From: Bermanella marisrubri
GTDB lineage: Bacteria > Pseudomonadota > Gammaproteobacteria > Pseudomonadales > Oceanobacteraceae
Direction of reading: 5' to 3'
DNA: 64,000 nt
Assembly: GCF_012295615.1 (NCBI RefSeq)
Contig: NZ_CP051183.1
Location: 1,205,001-1,269,000, forward strand
Below the pieces are notes generated by a model that was not told the origin of the DNA, searched no databases, and worked only from the letters and a program-made list of their open reading frames with translations. Below are positions 46,572 to 56,175 of this stretch, in pieces. Each line of letters begins with the position of its first letter. Position 1 is the stretch's first letter. Both the position numbers and the translations under genes were made by a program.

Positions 46572-47214
46572 CGTGAATGGTAAAGTGATACACCATCGCC
46601 ATGGTACAAGCGAGTACGATGGCGATGCTAAAGCTCCAAAGGGCCATTACCTGAAAGGCGTAAACACCAATAATTCCACCCGCTATAAAACCTAAGATAA
46701 TCAAACTAAATAATCTCAGCTTGCGCCTATCGAGATTTTTTCCTCGCAGAGCATGTCCTAGCATGATACCTAAGTCCGTCATAATGCCGGTTAGGTGTGT
46801 GGTACGCACAATCGCACCGCTAAAAGTAGTCACCATGGCGTTTTGTAAACCACAGGCCATGGATGCAAAGTAATATCCGATGACCCAATGATCCAGCAGC
46901 GCAAACATGGCTAAGGCCAATAGAATGGCTTCTAAGAGTAGCGGAATACTGTAGTTTTGGTGTTGTTCGAAATACGTGTGCTTGATGAGTAGGCCACTGA
47001 TTAACGCGCCGATTAGGAAGCTCACCAAGATCAATAATAAATGTATAGAAGGATTATGGGACGCAACCGACAGGCTGAATTGTGTGGCCAATCCAGACAC
47101 GTGCGTAATGGCTTGATGTTTAAAACCCATAAAGCCGATGGCATTAATCAGTCCTGCCATCAGGCTTAATAGGAAAGCGCCATGTTCAACCCAACGGGGT
47201 AGTTGCTTGATCAT
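46552..47214 (-). CDS. YoaK/DUF1275 family membrane protein
   Basis: 220 residues with about six helices. The N-terminal GAFLLSLMAGLINAIGFMGF and TTHLTGIMTDLGIMLG are the family signatures. The function is not established. Convergent with the RND gene and overlapping it. Confidence 0.85.
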   Translation of the reverse strand: MIKQLPRWVEHGAFLLSLMAGLINAIGFMGFKHQAITHVSGLATQFSLSVASHNPSIHLLLILVSFLIGALISGLLIKHTYFEQHQNYSIPLLLEAILLALAMFALLDHWVIGYYFASMACGLQNAMVTTFSGAIVRTTHLTGIMTDLGIMLGHALRGKNLDRRKLRLFSLIILGFIAGGIIGVYAFQVMALWSFSIAIVLACTMAMVYHFTIHVKQKSA

Positions 47215-47239
47215 GGCAGCATATTATCACAGCTGAAAA

Positions 47240-47773
47240 TTAACGTCCTGAGAACTTCATTTTTACGAGGGTATCGTCCTTTTGCACAAAGTGATGCACT
47301 AATGCACCGGCGGCGTGCAAAAAGATAATCCACATAAAGGCTTCGCCGATGGACTCATGAATTTCTTCTAAATCGTGAGCAAAGTCTTTATTGGCCGCAA
47401 CCCAACCTTGCATTTCCATACCCAGAACCGTGGTATCTTTCCCTGCAAATACTAACGTTAATACACCTAAAATGGGCATGGCGATTAAGCATGCATAAAG
47501 AGCAATATGCACACCATGGGCCACAGCTGTTTGCCATTTAGGCATGCTGACCATATCAGGCACTCCTTGCACTTTACGAATCACCAAGCGAGCTATGGTG
47601 AGTAATAGAAGCAAACCACCAATTTGAAAGTGTACGAACTTAAATAGCTCACGGGTTTCCGTGCCTTTTTCATAAAACTCACGAAACTCAATGCTTAAGA
47701 ATGCCGCGATGACCAATAACAATGTGCCCCAATGTATAGCTTTGAGTGTCGTTGAATAATGTTGTTTCGACAT
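47240..47773 (-). CDS. Cytochrome b561 family protein (YodB-like)
   Basis: 177 residues, four helices with the heme-binding histidines of the b561 type (LKAIHWGTLLL, FKFVHFQIGGLLLL, AHGVHIALYACLIAMP, LHAAGALVHHF). An inner-membrane di-heme carrier that probably exchanges electrons with quinol. Next to dsbD on the same strand, so a redox role in the periplasm is plausible. Confidence 0.88.
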   Translation of the reverse strand: MSKQHYSTTLKAIHWGTLLLVIAAFLSIEFREFYEKGTETRELFKFVHFQIGGLLLLLTIARLVIRKVQGVPDMVSMPKWQTAVAHGVHIALYACLIAMPILGVLTLVFAGKDTTVLGMEMQGWVAANKDFAHDLEEIHESIGEAFMWIIFLHAAGALVHHFVQKDDTLVKMKFSGR

Positions 47774-47814
47774 AAAACTCCCTCCTACTGAAACGTCATA
47801 TTAACAAGGCTTTG

Positions 47815-49560
47815 TTACAGCAATGTTTGCATATGAACCATAAATGTTTGGCGAGAAACTTCGCCAATTAAATTCTGCTTTGGTTGGGCGAGGCCATCTT
47901 TATACAAAACGATGGCAGGGGGCCCATAGATGCCATGTTCATTTAAAAACTGTCGATGTGCTTCTTGATTGCTGGTGATGTCCAGTTTGACCACAGCAAG
48001 TTCTTGTAACAGTGATTGTGTCTCTGGATGCTTAAAAATCTCTTTATCCATGATCTTACAAGAGGCACACCAGTCTGCGTAAAGATCAATAACAACCCAC
48101 TTACCATTGTTGCCATTAACGACCTGGTTAACTTTATTTACATCATCGGTTTTGACGATGAGGCTCTCAACTTTGGTCGAAGCTGTATCAGCGTGTAGAT
48201 GCATTTTTAATGGCTGAAATACATCGCTATTGCCCATAGCCGAACCAACCACCATAGTTGAACCATATATTAGAAGCCCTAGGAAAATTCCTTGGCGAGT
48301 GCGGGAACCATTGTCGGTACTTTTAGATAGTGCGCCGAAGTACACCGCGGTAGCGATCAATAGAATACCCCATAGTAAAAGTACGAATTGCGCACTGATC
48401 ACTCGTCCTAACAGCCAAATGGCAATCGCTAAAAGAGCAATGCCAAATAGGCTTTTCACAGTATTCATCCATACACCAGATTTCGGCATAAATCGACCGC
48501 CACCGGTTCCGATCACTAAAAGCGGTACGCCCATGCCTAAACCCAAAGCAAGTAGTGCGAGCCCGCCAAGCAGGGCATCACCCGTGGTTGAGATATAAAC
48601 CAAAGTGCCAGCTAAAGGCGCACTCACGCATGGACTCACCACCAATGCTGATAACATCCCCATAATGCCAACACCGACTAAGCTGCCACCTTGTTGGGCG
48701 TTCTGAACATTGGTCAAGCGGTCCTGAATAAAGCGAGGCAAGACGATCTCGTATAAACCAAACATACTCAAAGACAGAGCAACAAATACTGCGGCGAAAC
48801 TTGTAATGACCCATGGGTTTTGCAGATACATTTGCACATTGGCTTCAGCACCAAAATAACCCATGGCAGTACCGGCTATGGCATAAGTCGAGGCCATAGC
48901 AATGACATACGTGAGCGACATGAAAAAGGCTCGACGGGTGGTAATGGATTCACCCTGACCTACGATGATACTGGAAAGGATAGGGATCATCGGAAAGACA
49001 CAAGGCGTAAATGCCAAGCCAATTCCTAGCGCAAAAAATACAAGAATTTGCCAAAGCAAACTATTGCCCGAAAGAATTTGAGAAATTTGATCCATTTCAG
49101 AACCTGCGTCTGAGGCACTGATCGTTGCGCTATTTTTTGCCAAGCTATCGCTTGAATGAAAGTTAGAAACTGGCATGTTCACTTTGACTGGCGGATAGCA
49201 CAAACCTGCTTCGGCGCAGCCTTGAAATCTGAGTTTAAGCGGTTCAGCCCCTGTTAGACTAGCGTTAGCATTTAACTGGTGATGGAACACCTCTGTTTTT
49301 CCAAAGTAATCGTCCACTTTCGTTTTAGGTGTCTGCTGAAAACGGATATTGAGAGGCGTCTCGCCTTGTTTAAGTTGGATGCGCTCAAGATATAAATAAT
49401 AACCATCCTCAATATCCCATTGGATACTAATGGTATTGTTCTCAATGGAATACTCATAAGCAAAGGCTTGCTCTACCGGTAAAAACTCACTTTCGGTCCC
49501 ATGACTATTAATAGCTAGGCCCGAAATAAGAATCATAATTAATAGCAGAAACCGCTTCAT
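47815..49560 (-). CDS. dsbD: Thiol:disulfide interchange protein DsbD
   Basis: 581 residues. An N-terminal periplasmic domain with a redox pair (CAEAGLCYPP), eight or so membrane helices including CVFPMIPIL and SPCVSAPLAGTL, and a C-terminal thioredoxin domain with WCASCKIMD. Passes electrons from cytosolic thioredoxin to periplasmic partners such as the TlpA-type protein encoded divergently 109 bp away. Signal peptide at the start (LLLIMILISGLAI). Confidence 0.93.
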   Translation of the reverse strand: MKRFLLLIMILISGLAINSHGTESEFLPVEQAFAYEYSIENNTISIQWDIEDGYYLYLERIQLKQGETPLNIRFQQTPKTKVDDYFGKTEVFHHQLNANASLTGAEPLKLRFQGCAEAGLCYPPVKVNMPVSNFHSSDSLAKNSATISASDAGSEMDQISQILSGNSLLWQILVFFALGIGLAFTPCVFPMIPILSSIIVGQGESITTRRAFFMSLTYVIAMASTYAIAGTAMGYFGAEANVQMYLQNPWVITSFAAVFVALSLSMFGLYEIVLPRFIQDRLTNVQNAQQGGSLVGVGIMGMLSALVVSPCVSAPLAGTLVYISTTGDALLGGLALLALGLGMGVPLLVIGTGGGRFMPKSGVWMNTVKSLFGIALLAIAIWLLGRVISAQFVLLLWGILLIATAVYFGALSKSTDNGSRTRQGIFLGLLIYGSTMVVGSAMGNSDVFQPLKMHLHADTASTKVESLIVKTDDVNKVNQVVNGNNGKWVVIDLYADWCASCKIMDKEIFKHPETQSLLQELAVVKLDITSNQEAHRQFLNEHGIYGPPAIVLYKDGLAQPKQNLIGEVSRQTFMVHMQTLL

Positions 49561-49669
49561 GTCCTGTCCTCACTTTTTCAGTTTTTTCAGGATAAATCAG
49601 CGAATGTTAAGGAAACCTTAAGATTGCATAGCCATACTGAAATCAGAGCATCCAGTAGAGGAAAACAAA

Positions 49670-50131
49670 ATGCTTCTTCGGCAAAAAATTTTTAGCGTAG
49701 CCTTGCTGCTTACGCTTTCATTATCCAGCCAGGCAGAAGAGTGGCTTTCGAAATTCGATCTGCAGCAATATCAGGGGCAAGTCGTGTATCTGGATTTTTG
49801 GGCGTCTTGGTGTGGCCCTTGTCGTAAGTCATTTCCTTGGTTAAATGAAATGGAAGATCGTTACAAAAAAGATGGCCTAATCATCGTTGGTGTTAACTTG
49901 GATAGTGATATAGAAGCCGCAAAGCGTTTCTTAAAAAATGTACCCGCTGACTTTCGCGTATTTTCTGACCCTGATGGAGAGTTGGCTGATCAATACAAAT
50001 TGATTGGTATGCCTAGCTCGTTTGTCATTGATCGTAATGGAGAAGTACGCCATCGCCATGTTGGTTTTAAGAAATCGGATATTGATAGCTATGAAACCAG
50101 TATTCAAGAATTGCTGAAAGAAGCCTCTTAG
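49670..50131 (+). CDS. TlpA/ResA-type thioredoxin
   Basis: 153 residues. Signal peptide (about 1-22, SLSSQA), then the thioredoxin active site WASWCGPCRKSF with C48 and C51, and GMPSSFVIDRNGEVRHRHVG with the cis-Pro. Periplasmic reductant. First gene of a cluster with DUF4266, DUF3570 and apbE genes, and divergent from dsbD, its probable electron source. Confidence 0.9.
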   Translation: MLLRQKIFSVALLLTLSLSSQAEEWLSKFDLQQYQGQVVYLDFWASWCGPCRKSFPWLNEMEDRYKKDGLIIVGVNLDSDIEAAKRFLKNVPADFRVFSDPDGELADQYKLIGMPSSFVIDRNGEVRHRHVGFKKSDIDSYETSIQELLKEAS

Positions 50132-50142
50132 GAGTGGACGGT

Positions 50143-50370
50143 ATGAATAAACGCAGCTCAAAAGTTATATTAGTTCTTTCCTTATTCACTCTATTGTCGG
50201 CCTGTTCGTCAATGGGTGTTAAACCATGGGAAAGGGATGTACTTGCCCGCGAAGATATGGCACTGGATTCAGCGCCCATGGATGCGGCCTTTGATGATCA
50301 TATTTACTTTAGTAAAGAGGCCAGTTCTGGTGGCCAGACATTTGGCGGCGGCGGTTGCGGTTGCAACTAA
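50143..50370 (+). CDS. DUF4266 small lipoprotein
   Basis: 75 residues from the ATG at 50143, chosen because GGAG lies 8 nt upstream. Lipobox LLSACSS. Contains the DUF4266 core KPWERDVLAREDMALD and ends GGGGCGCN with two Cys. Such proteins accompany TlpA-like and DUF3570 genes. Function not known. Confidence 0.85.
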   Translation: MNKRSSKVILVLSLFTLLSACSSMGVKPWERDVLAREDMALDSAPMDAAFDDHIYFSKEASSGGQTFGGGGCGCN

Positions 50371-50394
50371 TGGGTGAATGATAGGATCGAAATT

Positions 50395-51636
50395 ATGTCA
50401 AAGAAATTTAAGAATATTCAGACCGCTCTTAAAACCGCCACAGGTTGTTTATTAGGGGCAACGAGTTTAGCGCAGGCTTCACCTGGTATTGCTGGTTGGG
50501 ATACAGATGTGGCAATTCTAATTTACAATGAGCAAGACCGAGTCAGTGCCATTGAACCTGCCATCAGCATTAAGAAAGAATTTGATGATGAAAGTGCCGT
50601 GGGTTTTAAACTGGTTTTAGACAGTCTAACGGGCGCCAGTCATAACGGCGCTGCTCAGTCAGATGAGATACAAACCTTTTCTCGCCCTAGTGGCAATGGT
50701 AGCTATACCACAGGTGTGGGTGAAGTACCTTTAGACGATACGTTTAGAGATACTCGCATCAACTTTAGTGCTAATTATTTGCAGCCTATTAATCGCTTGA
50801 ATCGCCTAATGTGGACGGCCAATGTCTCCAATGAATATGATTTTTTCTCCTTGGGTGGCAGTGGTACGTGGCTGACGGATTTGAACCAGCGCAATACCAC
50901 ATTGAGCTTGGGCTTGTCGTTTGAGTCTAACCAAATTAAGCCTGTTGGCGGTACACCGGTAGCATTAACCGATATGCGCAGTAATAGCATGACACAGCTA
51001 CGAGACGGTGATTCAGAAACCCGCACCATGGCAGAAGTCTTATTTGGTGTGACCCAGGTGATTGATCGTTATACCTTGGCGCAAGTGAATTTAGGCTTCT
51101 CACAGAGTGACGGGTATCACAATGATCCATATAAAATTGTATCGGTATTGGATAGTAATGGTGACTTGATTGCTACAAATGGTTTGAATGGCCGTTACAT
51201 CTATGAGAATCGTCCGGATGCTCGCAGCAAGCAAACCTTATTTGCTCGTGTTAAGCGTGATATCAGTGGAGATGTACTGGATGTGTCGTATCGCATCTTG
51301 AATGATGATTGGGGTATTACTAGTCATACCTTTGATGTGCGCTATCGTTTCAATATGACTTCAGCCAATTATTGGGAACCGCATGTTCGTTATTATCAGC
51401 AGGGCGAGGCCGACTTCTATCGCTATAGTTTGTCTGAAAACGAAGCCTTGCCAGCTGAAGTCAGTGCGGATTATCGCCTAGCGGATATGACAGCCACCAC
51501 CGTTGGCTTGAAGTATGGCTTTACTACACCTGGTGGTAATCAAAATAGTATTCGCGCAGAACTGTATCAGCAAAGCGGTGACAATGATGCGTCCTCAGTG
51601 GATGCCTTTATCTTGCAATACAACTATAAGTTTTGA
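50395..51636 (+). CDS. DUF3570 outer membrane protein
   Basis: About 413 residues from the ATG at 50395 (MSKKFKNI). An upstream in-frame start would add seven residues. Signal peptide (CLLGATSLAQA). The rest alternates polar and aromatic residues like a beta-barrel (YTLAQVNLGFSQSDGY, FDVRYRFNM) and ends YNYKF. This is DUF3570, whose members are always found with DUF4266 and often with ApbE. Function unknown. Confidence 0.82.
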   Translation: MSKKFKNIQTALKTATGCLLGATSLAQASPGIAGWDTDVAILIYNEQDRVSAIEPAISIKKEFDDESAVGFKLVLDSLTGASHNGAAQSDEIQTFSRPSGNGSYTTGVGEVPLDDTFRDTRINFSANYLQPINRLNRLMWTANVSNEYDFFSLGGSGTWLTDLNQRNTTLSLGLSFESNQIKPVGGTPVALTDMRSNSMTQLRDGDSETRTMAEVLFGVTQVIDRYTLAQVNLGFSQSDGYHNDPYKIVSVLDSNGDLIATNGLNGRYIYENRPDARSKQTLFARVKRDISGDVLDVSYRILNDDWGITSHTFDVRYRFNMTSANYWEPHVRYYQQGEADFYRYSLSENEALPAEVSADYRLADMTATTVGLKYGFTTPGGNQNSIRAELYQQSGDNDASSVDAFILQYNYKF

Positions 51637-51661
51637 TGTGATTTCATCCTTGTAGTAAATT

Positions 51662-51700
51662 GAAAAGCCATGGCGTCACTTGGTTCGAGCCATGGCTTTT
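51662..51700 (+). terminator. Terminator after the DUF3570 gene
   Basis: The arms aaaagccatggc and gccatggctttt are followed by gatt. It lies between the DUF3570 stop and the MITE, so the apbE gene downstream may rely on another promoter. Confidence 0.8.
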
Positions 51701-51706
51701 GATTAA

Positions 51707-51971
51707 AGGGCACCTCTAATAAGTCACTTTAAGCTCTGGCCTTGATCGTGTTTCAAGATCAAGGCGTGGTATTGAAGGTCTAACGGGTTAAATCAAAATA
51801 CCACAACACAGAGATTGGAACACGAGTAAGGCCCCAAAGGGCAAGGCCTGTAGCACTTTCCTCCGGTGTCAGGCTTCTGGGAAAGGACTCGTCATTACGC
51901 GGCGAAGCCTTCCTTGAATGAAAGCACTACAGGCGTCTTGCAGAGTCAAATTGACTTATTAGAGGTGCCCT
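51707..51971. mobile_element. MITE with 20-bp perfect terminal inverted repeats
   Basis: The left end agggcacctctaataagtca (51707-51726) is exactly the reverse complement of the right end (51952-51971). A TAA direct repeat flanks it (51704-51706 and 51972-51974), as expected for IS5-related elements with TNA targets. The 265-bp element has no ORF but has internal hairpins (ccttgatc/gatcaagg, gtggtatt/aataccac, cctgtagc/gcactacagg). It needs a transposase supplied from elsewhere. It inserted between the DUF3570 and apbE genes. Confidence 0.85.
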
Positions 51972-51987
51972 TAAGGAAAATCTTTAT

Positions 51988-52902
51988 ATGGCTGTATCGG
52001 ATAAAGCAATCAATATCGAGCAAACGTCCACTGGTTTTATTGGTCGCTTTCAAGCCATGGCCAGTCCCTGTGAAGTACATGTAGAAACTCTCGATCGCAT
52101 TCTGGCCCAATCCGTTATCGATAAGGTTGCTGAAGAAGCTTGGCGTATTGAACACAAATTTAGTCGTTATCGCGATGATAATCTGCTTTATCAAATTAAT
52201 CAGCATCAAACCGTAAAGCTAGATGATGAATTCAAACGTCTAATACAATTTGCGCAGCAATGCAATGAACTCAGTGACGGCTTATTTGATATTACCTCTG
52301 GAGTTTTACGCCGTGTTTGGTCATTTGATGGCGGTGATCGAGTCCCCAGTGATGATGAAATCCAAAAGCTATTGCCATTTATCGGATTCAAAAAGCTAAA
52401 GTTTGACGGAGACTTCCTAACTGTTCCTGATGGGATGGAAATCGATCTGGGTGGTATCGGGAAGGAATATGCAGTGGATCGTTGCTTACAGTTAGCCCGC
52501 GAACAAGTCAACGCGCCAATACTAGTTAACTTTGGTGGTGATTTGGCATGTAATGGTCCACGTATAGTTGAAGAGTCGTCGTTAAAAAAAGGCAAGCCTG
52601 TTCCTTGGCAGGTCGGAATAGAAAAAGTCGGAGGCGGTGCTTCTGCCGTGATTCGTCTTTCTCGTGGGGCACTCGCAACCAGCGGTGATGCTCGCCGTTA
52701 TTTGTTGAAAGATGGCATTCGCTACAGCCATATCCTAAATCCTAAAACGGGTCAAAGTTTTACGTCAGCGCCCAAAAGCATCACGGTTGCAGCCAATACT
52801 TGTGTAGAAGCCGGGTTATTTTCAACGTTAGCAATGTTGCAAGGTGCCGATGCGACGCATTTTCTTAAAGAGCAAGAGATTGATTATTGGGTTCAGGAGT
52901 AG
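51988..52902 (+). CDS. apbE: FAD:protein FMN transferase
   Basis: 304 residues. Typical ApbE features are AMASPCEVHVE, IEHKFSRYRDDNLLYQIN, IDLGGIGKEYAVDRC, and RGALATSGDARRYL plus YSHILNPKTGQ. Attaches FMN to threonines of extracytoplasmic flavoproteins. A signal peptide is not clear. The element to its left ends 16 bp before the start and its TAA copy abuts the AAGGA ribosome site. Confidence 0.9.
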   Translation: MAVSDKAINIEQTSTGFIGRFQAMASPCEVHVETLDRILAQSVIDKVAEEAWRIEHKFSRYRDDNLLYQINQHQTVKLDDEFKRLIQFAQQCNELSDGLFDITSGVLRRVWSFDGGDRVPSDDEIQKLLPFIGFKKLKFDGDFLTVPDGMEIDLGGIGKEYAVDRCLQLAREQVNAPILVNFGGDLACNGPRIVEESSLKKGKPVPWQVGIEKVGGGASAVIRLSRGALATSGDARRYLLKDGIRYSHILNPKTGQSFTSAPKSITVAANTCVEAGLFSTLAMLQGADATHFLKEQEIDYWVQE

Positions 52903-52911
52903 AAAAAATTC

Positions 52912-53577
52912 ATGCGAATTCTATTGCTAGAAGATGATCAAGCGTTAGCTGATGGTTTAAAGCAGTCTCTCAAAAATCATAATTATGCTTGTGATCAATT
53001 TGATACGATAAAAGCCGGTATGAGTGCCTTCGAACAAGAAAGCTATGACCTAGTTTTATTAGACTTGGGTTTAAGCGATGGTGACGGTCTAAATTTTCTT
53101 CAGCATGTTCGCAAAAAATCTGCAACGCCCGTGATGATCCTCACGGCTCGAGATCAAATCGAAGATAAAATCAAAGGTTTGGATCTAGGGGCCGATGATT
53201 ACATGCCCAAGCCATTCGATGTAAACGAATTGTTAGCAAGGATGCGGGCTCTCTTACGACGTAGTGTGGGAGAGAGTAGTAATAACATTACAGTTCAGGG
53301 ACTCAACATTAACCTACAGGCACGCACTTTAAGTTTCGAAAATAGAGATATCAGTCTTTCCCGTCGAGAATTTAATCTCCTTGAGGCGCTTGCGACACAC
53401 CAAGATAAAGTGATGACTCGTAGCCAGCTTGAACACAGTCTTTATAGCTGGGATGACGAGATTGAAAGTAACGCTTTAGAGGTGCATATTCACAATTTAC
53501 GTAAGAAGCTACCTGTCGCGATAATCAAAACCGTCCGTGGTGTGGGTTATATGATTAAAAAGAGCGAGGAGCAATGA
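52912..53577 (+). CDS. OmpR family response regulator
   Basis: 221 residues. Receiver with acidic pocket D9-D10, phosphoacceptor D51 (LLDLGLSDG) and Lys in MPKPFD, followed by a C-terminal winged helix (LSRREFNLLEALATHQ ... TVRGVGYMI). Nine bp after apbE and directly before its kinase, so it is likely to control this cluster. Confidence 0.92.
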   Translation: MRILLLEDDQALADGLKQSLKNHNYACDQFDTIKAGMSAFEQESYDLVLLDLGLSDGDGLNFLQHVRKKSATPVMILTARDQIEDKIKGLDLGADDYMPKPFDVNELLARMRALLRRSVGESSNNITVQGLNINLQARTLSFENRDISLSRREFNLLEALATHQDKVMTRSQLEHSLYSWDDEIESNALEVHIHNLRKKLPVAIIKTVRGVGYMIKKSEEQ

Positions 53578-54981
53578 ATGCCATTTCGCTCCATTAGTCG
53601 ATTTCTTGTTATTGCCATTCTTAGTGTGTTGGTTATTTATCATGGCGTTGTGTATTGGTCGAGTCGTGATCAGGCTATTCACGAAATCGAAGAATTATTT
53701 GATGCACAATTAGCCCATAGCTCAAATATATTGTTTAACCTGTTAGGGGAAAGTGTTTCTACTATTGATCAAAACAATAGTCACCTACCTATTGTTTATC
53801 ATGGCCTAGAAGAAGCATTGAGTAGTCAAGTAGATCCAGACGATGTCAAGGCGCTGTTTTATCAGCGTAAGATTGCTTATCAAATATTCAATTTAGAGGG
53901 TAAGTTGTTAATAAAGTCAAATTCTGCACCACTCGAACCAATGGCACCTCAAGATGCTGGGTTCAGTCGAACAGACTTGGACGGTGAAAGCTGGCGGGTT
54001 TTCAGTCTATATGATAGCGATTGGGATTTTTGGTTGCATGTTGGCGAAAGTGAAATTATTCGTGATGAGCTTTCCTATAATATAGCGAGGCAAACGTTAC
54101 TTCCGGGTGTGATCAGTTTGCCTATTTTACTCTTATTAATAATTTTGATTGTTATTGTGGGTTTAAATCCACTCAAATTATTGGCGCAGCATATAGGCAA
54201 GCGTGACCCTAAAAACCTTTCGCCAATACAGCTTCTGCATATACCGTCGGAGATACAACCTGTTCTAACGGCAGTTAATCAGGTTTTCTCACGGTTGCAA
54301 GACGCTATAGACCGTGAACAACGCCTAACAGCAGATGCAGCCCATGAGTTACGTACGCCTTTATCTGTAATTATGATTCATGCTCAGAACGCACTAGAAG
54401 CCAATGACGAGGACCAACGTTCTCATGCATTACGAAATTTGGAGTCGGGTATAAAACGTATATCTCGGTTATTGGAGCAGCTATTAACGCTTTCTAAAAT
54501 TAACCCAGAGTCTATCCCCATCGGACCTGTTAATTTAGTCAGTATTGCAGAAAATGTTTTATCTGAAATGTTGCCGAAAATTGAAAATAAAGCTCAAGAT
54601 ATCGAGCTCGTTAGTGAGTATCGTAGACTCTCTATTCAAGGAAGTGAGTTTTTATTGGAGATTCTTATGCGTAACTTGGTCGATAATGCAATTAACTACA
54701 CGCAAACAAACGGGAAGATAAACGTAACCCTAAGTACCGAAAAAGACTTGGTTGAAATTAGTATTTCTGATAACGGACCCGGAGTTCCGGAAGAGGATAT
54801 GAGTAAGTTGAAAGAGCGCTTCTATCGACAAAACCATAAAGAAGGGTTTGGTGCCGGCCTAGGTCTGTCACTTGTACAATCCATTGTAGAGTTCCATCAT
54901 GGATCTCTGAGTTTTAAAAGAAATAAACCAAGTGGGCTTTGTGTATTCGTGAGTCTGCCCCTAGAGTCCAATAAGATATAG
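53578..54981 (+). CDS. Sensor histidine kinase
   Basis: 467 residues. Two membrane helices (about 8-25 and 175-195) flank a periplasmic sensor domain. The H box is ADAAHELRTPLSVIM (His near 256). The N box NLVDNAINYTQ, G1 ISDNGPGVPEED and G2 FGAGLGLSLVQSI are all present. It begins one base after the regulator stop and is its probable partner. The sensed signal is unknown. Confidence 0.92.
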   Translation: MPFRSISRFLVIAILSVLVIYHGVVYWSSRDQAIHEIEELFDAQLAHSSNILFNLLGESVSTIDQNNSHLPIVYHGLEEALSSQVDPDDVKALFYQRKIAYQIFNLEGKLLIKSNSAPLEPMAPQDAGFSRTDLDGESWRVFSLYDSDWDFWLHVGESEIIRDELSYNIARQTLLPGVISLPILLLLIILIVIVGLNPLKLLAQHIGKRDPKNLSPIQLLHIPSEIQPVLTAVNQVFSRLQDAIDREQRLTADAAHELRTPLSVIMIHAQNALEANDEDQRSHALRNLESGIKRISRLLEQLLTLSKINPESIPIGPVNLVSIAENVLSEMLPKIENKAQDIELVSEYRRLSIQGSEFLLEILMRNLVDNAINYTQTNGKINVTLSTEKDLVEISISDNGPGVPEEDMSKLKERFYRQNHKEGFGAGLGLSLVQSIVEFHHGSLSFKRNKPSGLCVFVSLPLESNKI

Positions 54982-55137
54982 ATAAGTACCATGTCTGATA
55001 TATCCAATTTTTATATGCACTAAAAAAGTTACTCTCACAGTAGCCAATTCCCTAAAAAAATGTAGATTAGAACTAGACTCATAGTATCCCCAAAAGGGAA
55101 ATCATAGTCGTGGCGAAGCCTCAAAAAGGAGTACGCT

Positions 55138-56175
55138 ATGTTCGATCTCATGTCCCAAGACAAGGTGCAAGAGCTGCACTTTAGTAGTAATGGTCCGTTA
55201 AAGGCCATCATCGCCCTACATAATTTACGTCAAGGCCCAGCACTGGGTGGCTGTCGTTTCATTCGATATCAAAATGAAACACAAGCCATTGATGATGCAA
55301 TCCGTTTGGCAAAAGGTATGAGTTATAAAGCAGCGTTGGCTGGTGTACCGCAAGGTGGTGGTAAGTCTGTCATCATGATGCCTGAAGGAGATTTTGATAG
55401 AGCCGAGTTATTCTCTCTTTTTGGAAAATTTATTAATAGTTTAAACGGTAGTTACATAACCGCCATGGACTCTGGTACCAGTGTCAGTGATATGGATATC
55501 ATTCGTCGTCAAACACCGTTCGTTGCTAGTTCCAGTAATATTGGTGACCCAAGTCCGACTACTGCTAAAGGTATTGTTTTGGGTCTGGCAGAAGCAGTAG
55601 AACAAGCGTTTAATCAATCTGTTCAAGGTTTAACCGTTGCTATTCAAGGCCTTGGCCATGTCGGTATGGTGTTAGCAGAATCTCTACATCAGCAAGGTGC
55701 GAAAATCATTGTTTGTGATGTGGATGAGCAAAAAGTCGATTACGCAGTTAAGCACTTTGATGCGAAAGCGGTATCGGTAAATGAAATTTATTCCCAGCAA
55801 TGCGATGTGTTTAGCCCTTGTGGTTTGGGCTTGTCTATTAATGATAATACGATCAAGCAATTAAAATGTAAGGTCATAGCGGGCTGTGCTAACAATCAAT
55901 TGGCTCATGATGGCCTCGGTCAGCAATTGCATGACCTAGGGATTCTCTATACCCCAGATTATGTGATTAACAGCGGTGGACTAATTTATGCGTCTTCAAA
56001 TTTTCGTGGATTATCACTGGATAAAATTGATCATCAAGTTTTAAAATTAAAAGACACACTGAACAAAATATTCATCTTGTCTAAACAAAAAAATATCCCG
56101 ACACAGGTGATTGCTGATGAGATGGCGGAACATGTTTTGTATGGCAATGACACCACTATGCAGGAGGCCATATGA
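55138..56175 (+). CDS. Leucine/valine dehydrogenase family (Glu/Leu/Phe/Val dehydrogenase)
   Basis: 345 residues. The substrate-binding Lys pair is in KGMSYKAALAGVPQGGGKSV (59-78), and the Rossmann motif GLGHVG is near 170. Catalyses oxidative deamination of branched-chain amino acids to the oxoacids used by the three downstream genes. AAGGAG site before the ATG. The stop overlaps the next gene by 4 nt. Confidence 0.88.
   Translation: MFDLMSQDKVQELHFSSNGPLKAIIALHNLRQGPALGGCRFIRYQNETQAIDDAIRLAKGMSYKAALAGVPQGGGKSVIMMPEGDFDRAELFSLFGKFINSLNGSYITAMDSGTSVSDMDIIRRQTPFVASSSNIGDPSPTTAKGIVLGLAEAVEQAFNQSVQGLTVAIQGLGHVGMVLAESLHQQGAKIIVCDVDEQKVDYAVKHFDAKAVSVNEIYSQQCDVFSPCGLGLSINDNTIKQLKCKVIAGCANNQLAHDGLGQQLHDLGILYTPDYVINSGGLIYASSNFRGLSLDKIDHQVLKLKDTLNKIFILSKQKNIPTQVIADEMAEHVLYGNDTTMQEAI

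Noticed and set aside
51866-52209. Short frames across the right MITE end
   Set aside because: They are not conserved in character and overlap the ApbE gene in other frames.
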